DNA from: an uncultured Candidatus Poseidoniales archaeon
GTDB lineage: Archaea; Thermoplasmatota; Poseidoniia; Poseidoniales; Poseidoniaceae
Assembly: GCA_905182185.1 (NCBI GenBank)
Contig: CAJJAP010000005.1
Coordinates: 124,001-188,000, forward strand
Direction: 5' to 3'
Length of the DNA stretch: 64,000 nucleotides
In this document: positions 8,596 to 18,586 of the stretch, in pieces
Layout: every line of letters begins with the position of its first letter
Position numbering within the stretch: position 1 is the first letter of the stretch
Position numbers and translations under genes: made by a program
Notes under the pieces: generated by a model
The model's input: the letters and a program-made list of their open reading frames with translations, nothing else
Told to the model about the DNA's origin: nothing
Databases searched by the model: none

Positions 8596-11352
8596 ATGCG
8601 GTCTGTAACAATTTGTATTGCAATTGCCTTTTTGATGATATCTGTATCTCAATTATCAATGATTGGGAATGAGATTGATGGGCCTTTGACAGAGAGTAGC
8701 AAAGATACTACATTACAGCAATTACAAAACTCATTTTCTTCAGAAAATAACTCTTCACTGGGGTGGTTTGCCCAAGCCACCGGCCCTTATGAGGAATCAA
8801 TCACGGATTCAGTTAGTTTCGAAAATGGCACTACGGCAGTAGTTGGTTCATTCCAATCCTATATCGATTTCAGTTTTGATTTCCCCGGGCCTCAATCTAC
8901 TAATGGGCAAATAGATATTGATTTCTTCATAGCATGGCTTGATGAAAATGGCACATGGCTTGCAAGTATTGGAGGCGGTAGTCAAGGTTTTGATAAACTT
9001 AATTCTATTGAGAAACTCTCTTCGGGAGATATTATTGTATCTGGAACCTATTGCTATAACACGGTTGGAGATGAATGTAGTATGACTCTGGAAGGACTTT
9101 ACCCACTAAATAAATCAGAAAACGATGATGATGGTAATGTATTCCTTGCTCGTATGTCTGCTGCTGGAGTTTGGCTATGGGTCACTCAAATTGAATCTCC
9201 ACAAGAAGTATACGAGTTTTCTCTAGTTGTCACTCCACAAGACGAGATACATCTGGGTTCAATGTTTACTGGAATGGTTGAATTTGATGGAAAAATAGTT
9301 CCTGGTGGCAACCAACCCAGCCTATTGATTGCAATTTATGATGAACAGGGCCAAGAGATCGCATCTCTTGGCAGCATATCCCCCCAAGGAATTGGATTTG
9401 TCGGAGAACTTTGTACTGATGATGTGGGCAACACCTACGCAGTAGTAAATTACATTGAAGAAATAATGTTTGACCAAATAATGCTTAATGGAACTGGAGA
9501 TTCTGATATCGCTGTTGCCCGATACGATGCTACAGGATGGATTTGGGCAAATAGCGCGGGTGGTTCAGAAGAAGATGTTGTATGGGATTGTGATGGAACT
9601 AGTTCTGGCGTAATAATTGTGGGTGAATTTCTAGGTAATGCTAGCTTTGGTGATTTTTCTACTGAGTCAAGTCAATGGATTGATGGATATATTGCATCAT
9701 TGAGTTCGGATGGTGAATGGCAATCACTTCAGAAAGTTAGTGGTATTGGTAGTGATAAGGTTAATTCGGTATTAATAGACCAATTCGATGAAATTACAAT
9801 CGCTGGAATTACTTCAGGTGGCTTGACCTTTGGACAAGATATTCTTCAGGATTTAGACGGTATTACAGATGTTTATCATTACGATGTATATGTTGCACAT
9901 GCCGATGTAAACCTGAGTTGGCAATGGGCTATTATTGCTGGAGGACAGGGTACCGAGGAGGTTAGTTCGTTGAATTCAGGTCCTAACGGTTCGACACTGC
10001 TCACTATTCAATTGTTTGAAGATGGTCTATTCGGCGGCTATCAAGCAAATCCAGTAAACGTGGATATTGGGGTTTGGTTATATGAAACTGATTTGGATGG
10101 AGATGGGATTGTTGATGGTGCTGATAATTGCCCACGCGATAGTAATCCTTTGCAAGACAATTACGACCAAGACAATACTGGAGATTTATGCGATATAGAT
10201 GATGATAACGATGGTATTAGCGATGTTGCTGATGATTGCCCATATGGAATTACACAATGGCAAAGCAATCCTTCAACCGATCATGATGGCGATGGTTGTC
10301 AAGACTCCAGCGAAGATTATGATGATGATGAAGATGGTATTTTTGATAGCAATGACCTTTGCCCTTTGGGTCCAATCGGATGGGTTTCAAGCCCTGAAGA
10401 GGATGTTGAACAAGATGGTTGCGCGGACATGGATACAGATGAAGATGGGTTCGTTGACCAGATGGACAACTGTCCGATGGCATACAATCCACTTCAAACA
10501 GATTTAGATGATGACCAACTGGGAGATGCTTGTGATGATGATGAAGATGGAGATGGAATTCAAATTCCTCAAGATCTTTGCCCCCACGACCTTACTTTAT
10601 GGTCATCAGATTTACTGAATGACCATGATTCAGATGGCTGTCAAGACTCGGTTAATGATTTCAATGATGATGCAGATGCAGTATTGGATATCAATGACGA
10701 TTGCCCTATTGGGCATATTAATTGGGGAGATAATGCTAGTAATTTCGACCATGATGGTGATGGCTGTCATGACCAATTAGAGGATGATGATGACGATAAT
10801 GATGGGTTCGTTGATGATAATGACAATTGCCCTAATGGAATCATTGGAGTCTCACAAGCCGGTCAAGACGAAGATTTGGATGGTTGTATTGATTCTGTTG
10901 AAGATGAAGATGATGATGGAGATGGAGTTGTAGATTTGATTGACCAATGTCCTAGAACCCCTAAACTAACCATGGTTTCTGGTTCCGGTTGCAGCCAATA
11001 CCAATTAGATGACGACTTAGATGGTGTTGTTAACGCAGAGGATATTTGCCTAAACAGTAAACCGAGCGTTGCTGTTGATGAGCAAGGTTGTGAGAAATTG
11101 GTATCTGATCAGAATAAACCTAAATCAGTGGATGAGGAGTCACCATTCAATTTGACTAATTTCTTCTTTTTATCAGCCATTGTAATGGGAATTGTTGCAT
11201 TATATGTTTCCAACATGAAGCCGAAGATGAACAATGCAACAATAACACCGCCAGTCAATCCAATGGATTTCCAAGAATCTATGTCCGAAGTGAAAACATT
11301 GGAAACTGCAAGTCTTCAAGCACTACAAGCTGCAACTTCAGCAGAAGAATGA
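8596..11352 (+). CDS. Large secreted, membrane-anchored protein with thrombospondin type 3-like calcium repeats
   Basis: The N-terminus MRSVTICIAIAFLMISVSQLS is a signal peptide or anchor when the ATG at 8596 is used; a TTG at 8521 would add 25 charged residues. Residues up to about 500 look like a beta-rich domain with repeating GG..ED..W and ..YDATGWIWANSAGGS blocks, similar to SBBP-type beta-propeller repeats. Then come about eight calcium-binding repeats of the form DxDxDG(I/V)xDxxDxCP, very rich in Asp. A hydrophobic helix (FFFLSAIVMGIVALYVS) about 60 residues from the end anchors the C-terminus. It acts at the cell surface; its ligand is unknown. It is followed 1 bp later by the convergent leuS. 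Confidence 0.75.
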   Translation: MRSVTICIAIAFLMISVSQLSMIGNEIDGPLTESSKDTTLQQLQNSFSSENNSSLGWFAQATGPYEESITDSVSFENGTTAVVGSFQSYIDFSFDFPGPQSTNGQIDIDFFIAWLDENGTWLASIGGGSQGFDKLNSIEKLSSGDIIVSGTYCYNTVGDECSMTLEGLYPLNKSENDDDGNVFLARMSAAGVWLWVTQIESPQEVYEFSLVVTPQDEIHLGSMFTGMVEFDGKIVPGGNQPSLLIAIYDEQGQEIASLGSISPQGIGFVGELCTDDVGNTYAVVNYIEEIMFDQIMLNGTGDSDIAVARYDATGWIWANSAGGSEEDVVWDCDGTSSGVIIVGEFLGNASFGDFSTESSQWIDGYIASLSSDGEWQSLQKVSGIGSDKVNSVLIDQFDEITIAGITSGGLTFGQDILQDLDGITDVYHYDVYVAHADVNLSWQWAIIAGGQGTEEVSSLNSGPNGSTLLTIQLFEDGLFGGYQANPVNVDIGVWLYETDLDGDGIVDGADNCPRDSNPLQDNYDQDNTGDLCDIDDDNDGISDVADDCPYGITQWQSNPSTDHDGDGCQDSSEDYDDDEDGIFDSNDLCPLGPIGWVSSPEEDVEQDGCADMDTDEDGFVDQMDNCPMAYNPLQTDLDDDQLGDACDDDEDGDGIQIPQDLCPHDLTLWSSDLLNDHDSDGCQDSVNDFNDDADAVLDINDDCPIGHINWGDNASNFDHDGDGCHDQLEDDDDDNDGFVDDNDNCPNGIIGVSQAGQDEDLDGCIDSVEDEDDDGDGVVDLIDQCPRTPKLTMVSGSGCSQYQLDDDLDGVVNAEDICLNSKPSVAVDEQGCEKLVSDQNKPKSVDEESPFNLTNFFFLSAIVMGIVALYVSNMKPKMNNATITPPVNPMDFQESMSEVKTLETASLQALQAATSAEE

Positions 11353-11353
11353 T

Positions 11354-14176
11354 TCAATTGTAAACCACAGTTGGGCTAAGAGGCATTGCTGAAGCTGCGC
11401 GTTGAGTAGTGTCTTCTGTAGATTCTCCGCTGACGAAAACTATGCTTTCAAGGCCTAAATTAGTAGTAATAAATTCACTTCGCGATTGTAGAACTTCTAA
11501 TTCATTCAACTGACTCAAAATAACAGCCCGTGATTTGTCGTCCCACTTGAATAATTGTGGGAGCATTTTCTTGCCCCAAAAACCCATAATCTCGCCTTTT
11601 CTCTGACCTTGGCATATCTCCATTTGCGATAAGATTGGAATAAATGCTTTTGGACTTCCTCCAGCGATGACGAAATCTAATGCTGTTTTGGCCAATTCAC
11701 GTTTCCATTGAGGACTGATTACCACTATTGCTGTGCGCGCCCCACCATCCAAATGCCGCTCAGCGATAGTTTTGATTTTTCTAGCCGATTCTAAGAAAGA
11801 ACGCATGTATGCTTCTGCATCTAAAACAGATTGATCTTGCTTGCTTACATCTCCTGGGTGCTGATATTGAGAGGCGGATACTAATTCCGTATGGCCCAAT
11901 AATTGACCCCAATCTTCAGCCATATGCGGGGTCGAAATTGAAATCAAATGAGTCCATACTTCGAGTAATTCGCGGCCAACTATTGGATTCAATCCGCCTC
12001 GACGAATGTACCAATTGATATCTTTGGTAATTTCATAATGTGAAATTTCAACAGCACGACGTAAGTCGTATGCATCCATTGCCAGTTGGAATTCACAACT
12101 ACGCTGGCAGATTCTTGCTCGCAACCACTCGTCCATTGGCGATTCATCTCCATCCCATGAGAGAATCGTTTCAGGCATATTGCGTAGAGATTGCATAACT
12201 CTGTTATTTGATTCTAATGCGCTGTCAGACCAATCCATTCCAGCAGTTGGATTCGCCGCGAAGAGAATGAATAATCGAACAGTATCAGCACCGACTTTCT
12301 CAATCATGTCTTCTGGAGAAATTGTGTTGCCGTGTGATTTACTCATTTTAGCACTACGCTCTCCTAATTCCGAGTTACATTGCGGGCATGGAGAGCCCGC
12401 GTGATCAACTGATAACGTGATAGAGCATGTATTGCACCAAGGCGCCCCCATGTTTACCATTCCCTGGCATAACAACTCATTGAATGGTTCATCGATATCA
12501 TGAAGTCCTAAATCACGTAATGCTTTTGTCATAAAGCGAGCATAAATCAAATGCATTTGTGCATGCTCAATACCGCCACAATAGAAATCTACATTCATCC
12601 AGTGATTAGCAACAGCCTTTTCAAAACATTTCTCATCATTCAAGGCGTCGGTGAATCGTAAGTAATACCAAGAAGAATCCATGAATGTGTCCATGGTATC
12701 GGTTTCTCTTCTCGCATCTTTGCCACACTTAGGACAATCTGCAGTCAAGAATGATTCGGAGGTTTCCAATGGATTGCCATGTCCAAAGGTAACATCTCTC
12801 GGCAATTCAACCGGAAGGTCACATTCTGGAACAGGTACAGCACCGCAGTCAGTACAGTGAATTACTGGAATAGGAGTACCCCAATAGCGTTGACGGGAAA
12901 CCAACCAAGGTCTAATTTTCCATTGAACTAAACCTTCTCCCTTATCGTTTTCTTCAAGTTTGGAAATAACAGCTCTTTTTGCCTCTTCCCCATATAATCC
13001 ATCAAAACCGTCTAACCCCGAATTTGTCATCCAGCCTAATTCGGTTTTTGCGTTGTTTAATTCATCTTCACAATTTGCATTTTCTTGCATAACGAGAACT
13101 TGCTTAATTGCAATCTTGTATTGTTTAGCGAAAGCAAAATCACGTTCATCATGGGCTGGAACTGCCATAACTGCACCTGTACCATAGGTGGCGATGACGA
13201 AGTTCCCAACCCATATTGGAATTAATTCACCTGTAAGGGGGTGGATGGCATTTCTTCCCAATGGCACTCCTTTCTTGACCTTCAACATCTTTTCTCTATC
13301 AAAATCAGACATTGAGGCGACTTCATTTTTCAATTGCTTCCAACCTTCTTCGTATTGAGAGCCTTCAACTAGGATTTGTGAGAGAGGATGCTCGGGTGCA
13401 AGAGTCACAAATGTAACTCCGAATAATGTGTCAGGTCTTGTCGTGAACACTCTAATTTTTTCATCACTACCTTCGATAGCAAATTCAATTTCAGCACCTT
13501 CTGAACGACCCAACCAATCCTGCTGTAGAGATTTAACATTTGATGGGAATGAAATCGTTTCCAATCCATCTAGTAATTCCTGAGCGTATTTTGGAGTATC
13601 CAAGAACCATTGGCTCATGTCCTTCTGCCTCACATTGCTAGCACAGCGCCAACAGCGTCCATTTTTGACTTGCTCATTAGCCAATACGGTCTCACATGAA
13701 TCACACCAATTGACCGGTGCATATTTCTGGTAAGCCAATCCATTTTCTAAGAATTTGGTGAAAAACCATTGGTTCCATTTGTAATATCTTGGATCATGAC
13801 TCATTAGCATGCGTCGCCAATCATAAGAGAAACCCATTCGCTTAATTTGCTCGGTGATACTTTCCATATTTTTTTGAGTTATGTCGTGGGGATGTATTCC
13901 TTCTTTTATCGCTGCATTTTCAGCCGGCATACCGAATGAATCGAAACCGATTGGATATAGAACATCAAAGCCCATCATTCTCTTGTATCGGGCTATTGCA
14001 TCACCTATTGAATAATTCCTAACGTGACCCATGTGCATTTTACCAGAGGGATATGGGTACATTTCTAAACAGTAAAATGGAGGTTTTTGATTATCCAAAT
14101 CTGTTTCAAAAATATGGTTATCTGCCCACTTTTGCTGCCAAGCAACTTCATCACTTGGAGAAAATTCGTCGGACAT
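11354..14176 (-). CDS. leuS: Leucyl-tRNA synthetase, bacterial type
   Basis: About 940 residues. The HIGH-type motif is PYPSGKMHMGHVRNY and the KMSKS motif is exact (SAKMSKSHGNTISPEDMIE). The sequence near the start, CLEMYPYPSGKMHMGHVRN then YPIGFDSFGMPAENAA, is the bacterial/organellar LeuRS signature, not the archaeal-eukaryal one. Paired cysteines (CDSC...CWRC, CTDC, CPKC, CNTC...CPQC) form zinc-binding inserts, and a large CP1 editing domain (TRPDTLFGVTFVTLAPEHPL) is present. The start is chosen at MSDEFSPSDEVAWQQKW (14176), where bacterial LeuRS proteins begin; the frame is open to an ATG at 14221. The gene is divergent from a GHMP kinase. Confidence 0.93.
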   Translation of the reverse strand: MSDEFSPSDEVAWQQKWADNHIFETDLDNQKPPFYCLEMYPYPSGKMHMGHVRNYSIGDAIARYKRMMGFDVLYPIGFDSFGMPAENAAIKEGIHPHDITQKNMESITEQIKRMGFSYDWRRMLMSHDPRYYKWNQWFFTKFLENGLAYQKYAPVNWCDSCETVLANEQVKNGRCWRCASNVRQKDMSQWFLDTPKYAQELLDGLETISFPSNVKSLQQDWLGRSEGAEIEFAIEGSDEKIRVFTTRPDTLFGVTFVTLAPEHPLSQILVEGSQYEEGWKQLKNEVASMSDFDREKMLKVKKGVPLGRNAIHPLTGELIPIWVGNFVIATYGTGAVMAVPAHDERDFAFAKQYKIAIKQVLVMQENANCEDELNNAKTELGWMTNSGLDGFDGLYGEEAKRAVISKLEENDKGEGLVQWKIRPWLVSRQRYWGTPIPVIHCTDCGAVPVPECDLPVELPRDVTFGHGNPLETSESFLTADCPKCGKDARRETDTMDTFMDSSWYYLRFTDALNDEKCFEKAVANHWMNVDFYCGGIEHAQMHLIYARFMTKALRDLGLHDIDEPFNELLCQGMVNMGAPWCNTCSITLSVDHAGSPCPQCNSELGERSAKMSKSHGNTISPEDMIEKVGADTVRLFILFAANPTAGMDWSDSALESNNRVMQSLRNMPETILSWDGDESPMDEWLRARICQRSCEFQLAMDAYDLRRAVEISHYEITKDINWYIRRGGLNPIVGRELLEVWTHLISISTPHMAEDWGQLLGHTELVSASQYQHPGDVSKQDQSVLDAEAYMRSFLESARKIKTIAERHLDGGARTAIVVISPQWKRELAKTALDFVIAGGSPKAFIPILSQMEICQGQRKGEIMGFWGKKMLPQLFKWDDKSRAVILSQLNELEVLQSRSEFITTNLGLESIVFVSGESTEDTTQRAASAMPLSPTVVYN

Positions 14177-14268
14177 GAAAACACCCACCCCCATAGGGGG
14201 CGAGTCTGCGAGCGATACCACATTCTTGAATGCGACTCTTGATGAGGTGCATCCGATGTGCCTTATTC

Positions 14269-15147
14269 ATGGGTAGAGAAATCTCCGTACGCTGTCCGGT
14301 GAGGATAGATTTAGCAGGGGGCTGGAGTGATGTTCCAGCGTATTGTAATATCAAAAGTGGAGAAGTGGTCAACGTTGCAATAAATCACTATGTGACTGCA
14401 AAAAAGGTGATCGACCAAAATAGAAAAATGACTGTTCAGTATTCAACCGAAACGCCAATTGGTTCTGGCCTAGGGACTTCGGGGGCGATGAATGTAGCTT
14501 TGTTAGCCGCTATTGCTGGAGAGGGAAAGGAACTTGGAGAAATCGCTGAGTTAGCCTTTCAATTTGAATCTCTATTAGGAAATACTGGTGGGCGCCAAGA
14601 CCAATGGGCCAGTGCATTTGGCGGCATTAATCATTTGACATTTAGAGGCGATGCGGTGGAGATTAAACGACTGAATCCCTCCATACAATTTTGTACATGG
14701 CTGCAAACGCATCTGCTATTATTTGACACCAATATTCAACATCTTTCTGGACAGATACATGACAATATCTGGCAAAAATTTCACAACCATGAGCAACAGG
14801 TAATACAAGGATTGGACCTGATAAGAGATGCTGGTTTAGCGATGGCTTCTGCTATAGATGACGAAGATAGTTCGCAAGTTGTCAATTCGATTAGAATGGT
14901 GATGTTAGGGATTGATCTAATCGATAAAAAATTACATGACCCGTTTCGTGAGACTTTGAACCCTTTAGAAGAAATTGGTTCCGTGTTGGCTTGGAAAGCA
15001 ATGGGGGCTGGAGGCGGGGGGATTGTAGGGGTATTAGTCAAAGATAGCGAGCATGCAAAATCGTCACTAATTCAAGCGACCGAGTTGGCAGGATGGGAAC
15101 ATTTGCAATGGGAAATTGAATACACGGGAATTGATCAACAATCGTGA
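14269..15147 (+). CDS. GHMP sugar kinase, HddA/fucose-kinase-like
   Basis: About 292 residues from the ATG at 14269 (MGREISVRCPVRIDLAGGWSD); the frame is open upstream to 14230. RIDLAGGWSDVP is the sugar-binding start of D-glycero-D-manno-heptose 7-phosphate kinases and related fucokinases. The phosphate loop is PIGSGLGTSGAMNVALLAA at about residues 70-88, and motif 3 is KAMGAGGGGIVGVL. GGRQDQWASAFGG fits the same subfamily. The substrate is probably a sugar or sugar phosphate for activated nucleotide sugars; which one cannot be told from sequence. No heptose isomerase or nucleotidyltransferase is adjacent. Confidence 0.75.
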   Translation: MGREISVRCPVRIDLAGGWSDVPAYCNIKSGEVVNVAINHYVTAKKVIDQNRKMTVQYSTETPIGSGLGTSGAMNVALLAAIAGEGKELGEIAELAFQFESLLGNTGGRQDQWASAFGGINHLTFRGDAVEIKRLNPSIQFCTWLQTHLLLFDTNIQHLSGQIHDNIWQKFHNHEQQVIQGLDLIRDAGLAMASAIDDEDSSQVVNSIRMVMLGIDLIDKKLHDPFRETLNPLEEIGSVLAWKAMGAGGGGIVGVLVKDSEHAKSSLIQATELAGWEHLQWEIEYTGIDQQS

Positions 15148-15148
15148 A

Positions 15149-17785
15149 TCAGTTTTCCTTTGAAAAATCACCATTTGTTTCCAATAAGAAAATTGCTTCC
15201 CTGGTCAATTTGTATCTATTACGCATACCCATCTTTCTCTTTTCAACAAGTCCAAACTTCTGTAAAGTTCGTAAATGGTGTGAGACTAATTGTTGTGATT
15301 TGTCCAATCTATCGGCTAATTCAGATTGGGTTGGGAAGTCACCTAGAGTTCCGTCATTATCCAGTAGAGAGAGTATCTTACCTTGCAGACTATTTGGGTC
15401 TGGTGATAATGGTGGAACTGGCAAGATGTCATCGGTCATATGTGGCTGCAGTTGATTTGTTAAGGGATAGAAACGGACCAAGCGTCCATCCTTTCTACGC
15501 CAAATACTATCTTCGTTTTCTAGGATGCGAAGATGGTGAGTGATTTGTCCATTAGACATTTCCAAGGCGCCCATTAAAGCACGGAAGTGGCAACCAGGAT
15601 TTGCGGTTAAGTACCCCATAAGACGCCCTCGTTGGAATCTTCCATCCGTAGTCTCATGTGTTCTACCAATTAGTCCAAGGAACCATAATCCCGCAGCCGT
15701 TGATGGTATTCGTATTGATTCGGTATTGAGAGTAACCACTACTAGCATTGATAATAATGAAGCCGTTGAAGCGACGATGACAATTGTAGGTGCGATTGTA
15801 ATTACTTCTTCTTGAACTGCTGTTGCTATCGTTTTATCATCTTCAGCATCAGCAATTATGATCTGTTGTTCAGGGCTCTCACTTTCAACACTTGTAACTT
15901 GTATACTTGCAACGTTGAAATTCTGACATTCTGGCGCCACTGGTGCATTTTGGATTTGATAAGCACCACTCCAGCCTTGCTGAGGCATCCACCCACCTAC
16001 GCCGCGGCTGAGTAGAATCTGTCCTTCTTCATTGGAATTAAAAATCCAACAAGTTCCACTTTCGGTAATTACTCCACTCCAGAAACCTGTTAACACCCTC
16101 GCATCGAGTGTTTGTTGGGTTTCTGTGTTATCCACTGTAAAACTTTGTTGTGATTCAGAAAGAGGCCATGAAAAATCTATTTCGACCAAACTAATCGGGT
16201 CGGTTTGCAATTCTATTTTAAGAACATAATTTCCATCTGGAAGATCGTCTTGCATCATATCAATCATCGCAACATCATCAAGATTGATTGTATTAGTTTT
16301 ATCAAATCCTTCAGATTTTAGAAGTGTCAACCGTCCATCTCTATCATCACAAAGTGAACGGCGGCGGTGTACTTCCTGCCCTGAGTCATCATAAATCTTT
16401 GTTGAAATGGCACAAGGTCCGACCCACCTCATCTCTACTTCACTAATTTTTGGGAGAAGGTCAAGGGTGATGTCCAAATTGTTATTGGAGGAACTAATAT
16501 TAGTTACAATTTCTAGTTCTAGAGGAGAGGAACAATCAGTAGCACTCACTCTTTGATAAGTTATTTGATGAGAAGAAACTGCATAGTATTCTGGTATTTC
16601 CACCATTATGTTGTATATGCCAGAAGGCACTTCACAACCCTGTAAATCTGTAAAAGACCAATCTACTAATCCAAACACGAGTTGCTCGTTGCTGCTGAGT
16701 ACATTGTCAACTTCTATTTCGCTACAAGTTTTGGTCATCCTTGAATCAAAGACCACTCTGCCGCGGTCGTCTATTATCCACATTTCTGCCTTGCAGGTAT
16801 TTGTGAATGTCAGCACTCTTTCGCTTTCACCGATATTGGTTAGTAATAAAGACGATTCAAAAATCTCGCCTTCGGAGAAGACATTGTCATTGGATTGGAG
16901 AACAATATCGGTTTGTAAGCCATTAGCCATTTCTTCAATACCACCAATACCGCTTTGCGAAACATTGACAGTGAGGCTTTGATTGAGAGATTTACCGACA
17001 TTGAATATTTCAATATTCAAGTCACCACTTTCTGTTTGTGAAGCTGGAATTAAGATGCTGCCCAACAAAACCAGTTCCCCTGCAGTAAGATTGTTACGTG
17101 TGGAGAAGCATGGCAATTGAAGAGTTGTAATGTCGCCAATTTGTGAAATTAATTTACAAGTGGATTCACTTGGAAGAGTAACAGATTCTTTACTCGGATT
17201 ATACAATGAAACGCCGAGTATCAAATTTTGATCATCGAGTATTACCTGTTGGCGGTTACTGATAGTCAATACCAATTCTAATTGTTGTGGATTATCGATT
17301 GAAGTTTGAATTTCGACTTCTACTGAATCGCTCAAATCTGTAGTAGGGTGAACTGCTTTGAGTGTGTAAAATCCAGAAAGTGCATAATTCCCTGTCGAGT
17401 CCTTCAAATCCCAATTCAATCCACTGAATTGTTTTATCTCTCCGCTTTCAAAATCAAGACTTTGTGATTGGCCACGGCAAGAATTTGAACCATCGTAAAT
17501 CAACTGTTGATTTGAGTTAAGGACTTGAAGAATTACGTTGCATGAAGGGTCATTTGCGATGATTTGCGATGCCCCGTCATTAACGAGATCGGCGGAGAGC
17601 GAAATGATATCGCCTTGCTGATACCAGTCTTTAGCGCTGGCTTCATCAATTTGTATTTCGAGGTGTACTTGGCTGCCTTCTGAAGTAACAACTGTACTGA
17701 AAGCGGAGATAACCAGCAGCGCCAGCAGCAGCAAGACTTGCGGTTGCATCATCCTCCCCATAGGGGAGACAGTATCGCTCATCAC
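15149..17785 (-). CDS. Membrane-spanning regulator: extracellular BsuPI-like domains plus two cytoplasmic winged helices
   Basis: An 878-residue protein. The N-terminus (MMQPQVLLLLALLVISAFSTVVTS) is a signal peptide. Residues of about 40-650 are beta-sandwich repeats resembling intracellular proteinase inhibitor (BsuPI) domains, for example LTNIGESERVLTFTN and MWIIDDRGRVVFDSR, with paired cysteines. One hydrophobic helix (IVIVASTASLLSMLVVVTL) lies near 675-695. After it come two winged-helix modules: one around GCHFRALMGALEMSNGQITHHLRILE and one around TQSELADRLDKSQQLVSHHLRTLQKFGLV. The C-terminus would therefore bind DNA from the membrane, sensing something outside. Alternative ATGs lie at 17761 and 17752. 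Its start is 18 bp from the divergent hydrolase start. Confidence 0.72.
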   Translation of the reverse strand: MMSDTVSPMGRMMQPQVLLLLALLVISAFSTVVTSEGSQVHLEIQIDEASAKDWYQQGDIISLSADLVNDGASQIIANDPSCNVILQVLNSNQQLIYDGSNSCRGQSQSLDFESGEIKQFSGLNWDLKDSTGNYALSGFYTLKAVHPTTDLSDSVEVEIQTSIDNPQQLELVLTISNRQQVILDDQNLILGVSLYNPSKESVTLPSESTCKLISQIGDITTLQLPCFSTRNNLTAGELVLLGSILIPASQTESGDLNIEIFNVGKSLNQSLTVNVSQSGIGGIEEMANGLQTDIVLQSNDNVFSEGEIFESSLLLTNIGESERVLTFTNTCKAEMWIIDDRGRVVFDSRMTKTCSEIEVDNVLSSNEQLVFGLVDWSFTDLQGCEVPSGIYNIMVEIPEYYAVSSHQITYQRVSATDCSSPLELEIVTNISSSNNNLDITLDLLPKISEVEMRWVGPCAISTKIYDDSGQEVHRRRSLCDDRDGRLTLLKSEGFDKTNTINLDDVAMIDMMQDDLPDGNYVLKIELQTDPISLVEIDFSWPLSESQQSFTVDNTETQQTLDARVLTGFWSGVITESGTCWIFNSNEEGQILLSRGVGGWMPQQGWSGAYQIQNAPVAPECQNFNVASIQVTSVESESPEQQIIIADAEDDKTIATAVQEEVITIAPTIVIVASTASLLSMLVVVTLNTESIRIPSTAAGLWFLGLIGRTHETTDGRFQRGRLMGYLTANPGCHFRALMGALEMSNGQITHHLRILENEDSIWRRKDGRLVRFYPLTNQLQPHMTDDILPVPPLSPDPNSLQGKILSLLDNDGTLGDFPTQSELADRLDKSQQLVSHHLRTLQKFGLVEKRKMGMRNRYKLTREAIFLLETNGDFSKEN

Positions 17786-17803
17786 TTGAAAGGCCAGCGG
17801 TGC

Positions 17804-18586
17804 ATGGCATGTGTGAATCCGATGCTAAATAATTCACCAAAGGTAATCCTTGATACTGAGGAAATCACTGTACTGCAAGCACAATTGGGTGAATGGGACA
17901 ACCTAAATCATCTGCTGATATGCAAAAAAACCAAAGATGCTGTAATCATTGATCCATTTGATGGCAAATATTGGCATGATATATGCGCTGAAAATGGCTG
18001 GAGATTGGCTTCTGCTTGGCTAACACACAGTCATTGGGACCATACCAAAGGAGTTGAAGAAGCTCAACAAATCGGTGGTAAACATTTCGAGATTTACATT
18101 CATCAAAATGAAATGCAACGCGGCTGGCAAGGTCCGCATACCAATTTGTTGACCTGTGCTGAAATGAGTGCTGAGAAAGTAATGGTTGGTCAATTGAGTT
18201 TCATGGCACATTGTACACCAGGACATACGCCTGGGCATACCACTTTCATTGGCCATGGTCTTGTTTTATCAGGTGATTGTTTATTCCTTGGAAGATGTGG
18301 TCGCTGCGATTTATTCGGAGGGGATGCGACTAAACAAAGACAAACTTTACACTATTTGCGCGGTGTTCTTACAACTTTAAAGTCGAGTGATATCGTGTTA
18401 CCAGGCCATCAATATGCGTTAGAGGATGGAACATTACCCTCGATGATGGACGTTGGAGCCCTATTACTCTCAAACTCTGCGATATTGGCTATTGATGATG
18501 ACCAAGCATGGAACTCACTCGATTTCCTTGCCTTTGATGATAGCATGGCTGAGAAGGCTAAACGGCAAAGAGCAAGGAATCAATAA
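17804..18586 (+). CDS. Metallo-beta-lactamase-fold hydrolase, glyoxalase II-like
   Basis: About 260 residues. The metal-binding motif is THSHWDHTKG, followed by HCTPGHTPGHTTF, SGDCLF and LPGHQY, i.e. the full set of histidine and aspartate ligands for a two-metal MBL hydrolase. Order and spacing resemble hydroxyacylglutathione hydrolase (glyoxalase II) and related thioesterases, but the C-terminal glutathione-binding region is short, so the substrate is open. The start is uncertain: ATGs at 17738, 17804 and 17822. The first would overlap the divergent regulator, so 17804 is preferred. Its 3' end abuts the convergent surface-protein gene. Confidence 0.75.
   Translation: MACVNPMLNNSPKVILDTEEITVLQAQLGEWDNLNHLLICKKTKDAVIIDPFDGKYWHDICAENGWRLASAWLTHSHWDHTKGVEEAQQIGGKHFEIYIHQNEMQRGWQGPHTNLLTCAEMSAEKVMVGQLSFMAHCTPGHTPGHTTFIGHGLVLSGDCLFLGRCGRCDLFGGDATKQRQTLHYLRGVLTTLKSSDIVLPGHQYALEDGTLPSMMDVGALLLSNSAILAIDDDQAWNSLDFLAFDDSMAEKAKRQRARNQ

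Noticed and set aside
10199-10507. Methionine-rich ORF in another frame of the calcium-repeat gene
   Set aside because: Arises because GATGAT-rich repeat DNA reads as Met codons; same for 19747-20235 on the minus strand.
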